Assembly (NCBI RefSeq): GCF_006540305.1
Contig: NZ_BJOR01000001.1
Span: forward strand, 3,162,001-3,226,000
DNA length: 64,000 nt
Direction: 5' to 3'
Origin: Streptomyces sp. 6-11-2
Lineage (GTDB): Bacteria; Actinomycetota; Actinomycetes; Streptomycetales; Streptomycetaceae
Below, piece by piece: positions 62,450 to 64,000 of the stretch; the first letter of the stretch is position 1, and every line of letters starts with the position of its first letter. Under the pieces are notes generated by a model, which saw nothing but the letters and a program-made list of their open reading frames with translations, was not told the origin of the DNA and made no database searches. Position numbers and translations under genes: made by a program.

Positions 62450-63822
62450 GCCCGGACCCGGCACCCGCGCGGGAGACCACGCGCACCTCCGCCCCCGCGC
62501 ACGACGGTGTCCGTCATCTGGCGCCCACGCGCGCGCTCGAGGTCGACCCGCTGCTCGACGACCCGACGACGCGGATCGTGGTGTGCTGCGGCTCGGGCGG
62601 GGTCGGCAAGACCACCACCGCGGCGGCGCTCGGCCTGCGCGCCGCCGAGCGCGGCCGCAAGGTGGTCGTCCTGACCATCGACCCGGCCCGCCGGCTCGCC
62701 CAGTCCATGGGCATCGACTCCCTGGACAACGTCCCGCGCCGGGTGAAGGGCACCGAGGGCGAGGGCGAGCTGCACGCCATGATGCTCGACATGAAGCGCA
62801 CCTTCGACGAGGTCGTCGAGGCGCACGCGGACCCCGAGCGGGCGGCCGCGATCCTGGCCAACCCGTTCTACCAGTCGCTCTCCGCCGGCTTCGCGGGCAC
62901 GCAGGAGTACATGGCGATGGAGAAGCTGGGCCAGCTGCGGGCCCGGGACGAGTGGGACCTCATCGTCGTCGACACCCCGCCGTCCCGCTCGGCCCTGGAC
63001 TTCCTGGACGCGCCCAAGCGGCTCGGTTCCTTCCTCGACGGCCGGCTGATCCGGCTGCTGACGGCCCCGGCGAAGCTGGGCGGGCGCGCGGGGATGAAGT
63101 TCCTGAACGTCGGGATGTCGATGATGACCGGCACGCTCGGCAAGCTGCTGGGCGGTCAACTGCTGAAGGACGTCCAGACGTTCGTGGCCGCGATGGACAC
63201 GACCTTCGGCGGCTTCCGTACCCGCGCGGACGCCACGTACAAGCTGCTCCAGGCGCCGGGAACCGCGTTCCTGGTGGTCGCGGCCCCGGAGCGGGACGCG
63301 CTGCGCGAGGCCGCGTACTTCGTGGAGCGGCTGGCCGCGGAGAAGATGCCGCTGGCCGGTCTGGTGCTCAACCGGGTGCACGGCAGCGGTGCCGGTGACC
63401 TGTCGGCCGAGCGGGCGCTCGCCGCCGCGGAAAATCTTGAGGAGTCCCGCATTGTGGATCAGCGGGACGGGAAAGCTGGACTTCGTAACTCTCCCGCAAC
63501 GTACGGCAGTTCAGACTCTCTCGCTGCTCATCCCGATTCCGGTGCGCCTCCCGCGGACCCCGAGGCGCCCGCCGACGACGACTTCGAACCGGAGCCGTCC
63601 GTCGACCAGGTCACCGCGGGCCTGCTGAGGCTGCATGCCGAGCGCATGCAGCTGCTCTCCCGTGAGCAGCGCACGCGTGACCGCTTCACGGCCCTGCATC
63701 CCGAGGTGGCGGTGGCCGAAGTGGCCGCGCTGCCCGGGGATGTGCACGACCTCGTGGGACTGCGGGACATCGGAAACCGGCTCGCGGAACACCGCCACGA
63801 GCTGCCCGAGCCGGGCGCCTGA
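62446..63822 (+). CDS. Get3/ArsA-like ATPase, second of a pair, with low-GC3 insert
   Basis: A 458-residue ATPase. Walker A is RIVVCCGSGGVGKTTTAAAL; the switch motif is LIVVDTPPSRSALDFLDAP. A hydrophobic helical part (KFLNVGMSMMTGTLGKLLGG) lies where Get3 binds its client tails. Residues about 329-390 form a disordered acidic insert. Within residues 329-366 only 18 of 38 codons end in G or C, against nearly all elsewhere; see finding. The C-terminal part resumes typical use (LLRLHAERMQLLSREQRTRD). It is coupled to the first ATPase by a 4-bp overlap. Confidence 0.88.
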   Translation: MSPDPAPARETTRTSAPAHDGVRHLAPTRALEVDPLLDDPTTRIVVCCGSGGVGKTTTAAALGLRAAERGRKVVVLTIDPARRLAQSMGIDSLDNVPRRVKGTEGEGELHAMMLDMKRTFDEVVEAHADPERAAAILANPFYQSLSAGFAGTQEYMAMEKLGQLRARDEWDLIVVDTPPSRSALDFLDAPKRLGSFLDGRLIRLLTAPAKLGGRAGMKFLNVGMSMMTGTLGKLLGGQLLKDVQTFVAAMDTTFGGFRTRADATYKLLQAPGTAFLVVAAPERDALREAAYFVERLAAEKMPLAGLVLNRVHGSGAGDLSAERALAAAENLEESRIVDQRDGKAGLRNSPATYGSSDSLAAHPDSGAPPADPEAPADDDFEPEPSVDQVTAGLLRLHAERMQLLSREQRTRDRFTALHPEVAVAEVAALPGDVHDLVGLRDIGNRLAEHRHELPEPGA

Positions 63823-63854
63823 CGCGCGCCCGCCGGGGGCTTCCGCGGTCCCTC

Positions 63855-63876
63855 CCCGCGGCTGGACAACCGCGGG
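63855..63876. terminator. Hairpin between the Get3-like operon and wblA
   Basis: CCCGCGG pairs with CCGCGGG across an 8-nt loop. It is in the gap between convergent stops at 63822 and 63961. Confidence 0.5.
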
Positions 63877-63920
63877 CACACGGACTCACGAACACACGGA
63901 CTCACGAACACACGGACGAC
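63877..63920. repeat. 16-bp tandem repeats downstream of wblA
   Basis: CACACGGACTCACGAA occurs twice exactly in tandem (63877-63892 and 63893-63908) with a partial third copy. It follows the hairpin directly and lies 40 bp past the wblA stop on the minus strand. Confidence 0.7.
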
Positions 63921-63960
63921 CGCGGCCCGCCCAGGAAGGACGACGCCTCAGCCCCACCGC

Positions 63961-64000
63961 TCAGCCGACCGCCGCGTAGTCCTCGTACACCTGGTCGTCG
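63961..64000 (-). CDS. wblA: WblA, 3' end only (WhiB-like developmental regulator)
   Basis: The last 12 codons are seen on the minus strand: DDQVYEDYAAVG, then TGA. This ending and the position beside the Get3-like pair match my memory of WblA, a WhiB-like iron-sulfur regulator that represses antibiotic production and is needed for development. The body lies beyond the window, so the name rests on the tail and gene order only. Confidence 0.75.
   Translation of the reverse strand, partial: DDQVYEDYAAVG

Noticed and set aside
63877..63920. Short CRISPR-like array
   Set aside because: The 16-bp units are directly adjacent without spacers and no cas gene is present.

Overview
The window reads as a stretch of core chromosome from a Streptomyces species. 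GC content is very high, third codon positions are almost always G or C, GTG starts are common, and several genes are genus hallmarks: bldG with its anti-sigma partner, a thymidylate kinase fused to a transporter-like domain, a Crp regulator of 224 residues, and the 3' end of wblA at the right edge. From memory of the family, the gene order from topA through hppA, bldG, acsA, nhaA, nth and crp to the twin Get3/ArsA-like ATPases and wblA follows the S. coelicolor chromosome core. No insertion sequence, prophage, CRISPR array or biosynthetic cluster was seen.

Layout. 1-2 kb: end of an HATPase-type regulator, a DUF397 protein, and a VOC/ArsR/SRPBCC operon behind a striking double palindrome. 2-4.6 kb: a zinc-starvation ribosome cluster (cysteine-free S18, L31, L33, L28 and S14, plus a COG0523 protein) with a central Zur-box-like palindrome. 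4.7-16.4 kb: lipoproteins, DUF2786, an HTH-ClpN protein, a PolA-like polymerase, a glycosyltransferase, a secreted adenosine deaminase-like protein, a membrane protein and a SpoIIE-type phosphatase. 16.6-16.9 kb: tRNA-Thr(CGT) with a duplicated, decayed 3' half next to it. 17-32 kb: a secreted peptidase, holB, tmk fusion, topA, a methyltransferase, a lipoprotein and the proton pyrophosphatase. 32.4-36 kb: the bldG operon and an MrfA-like helicase. 36-41.3 kb: a compact Tad pilus operon (TadZ, A, B, C, pilin-like, two TadE-like). 41.75 kb: a 6C RNA on the minus strand. 42-64 kb: HAD phosphatase, a Fic-like pseudoenzyme, a MinD/CooC-type ATPase, a deacetylase-like lipoprotein, a SulP-carbonic anhydrase fusion, acsA, nhaA, a holin-family protein with a hydrolase, marP, NUDIX, nth, crp, an MBL/NUDIX/RidA/DUF4177 group, and the Get3-like pair.

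How parts work together. The ribosomal cluster looks like a zinc-sparing response. BldG, its HATPase partner, the SpoIIE-type phosphatase and the partial HATPase gene are all parts of the kind used in partner-switching control of sigma factors and development. The Tad genes would build a surface filament, but no prepilin peptidase gene lies in the cluster. Five genes have a -10-like hexamer 6-8 nt before the start codon and look leaderless.

Limits: functions are assigned from sequence motifs and remembered family features; no database search or structure calculation was run. Starts were picked by Shine-Dalgarno sites, overlaps, leaderless promoters or remembered homologs, and alternatives are noted.
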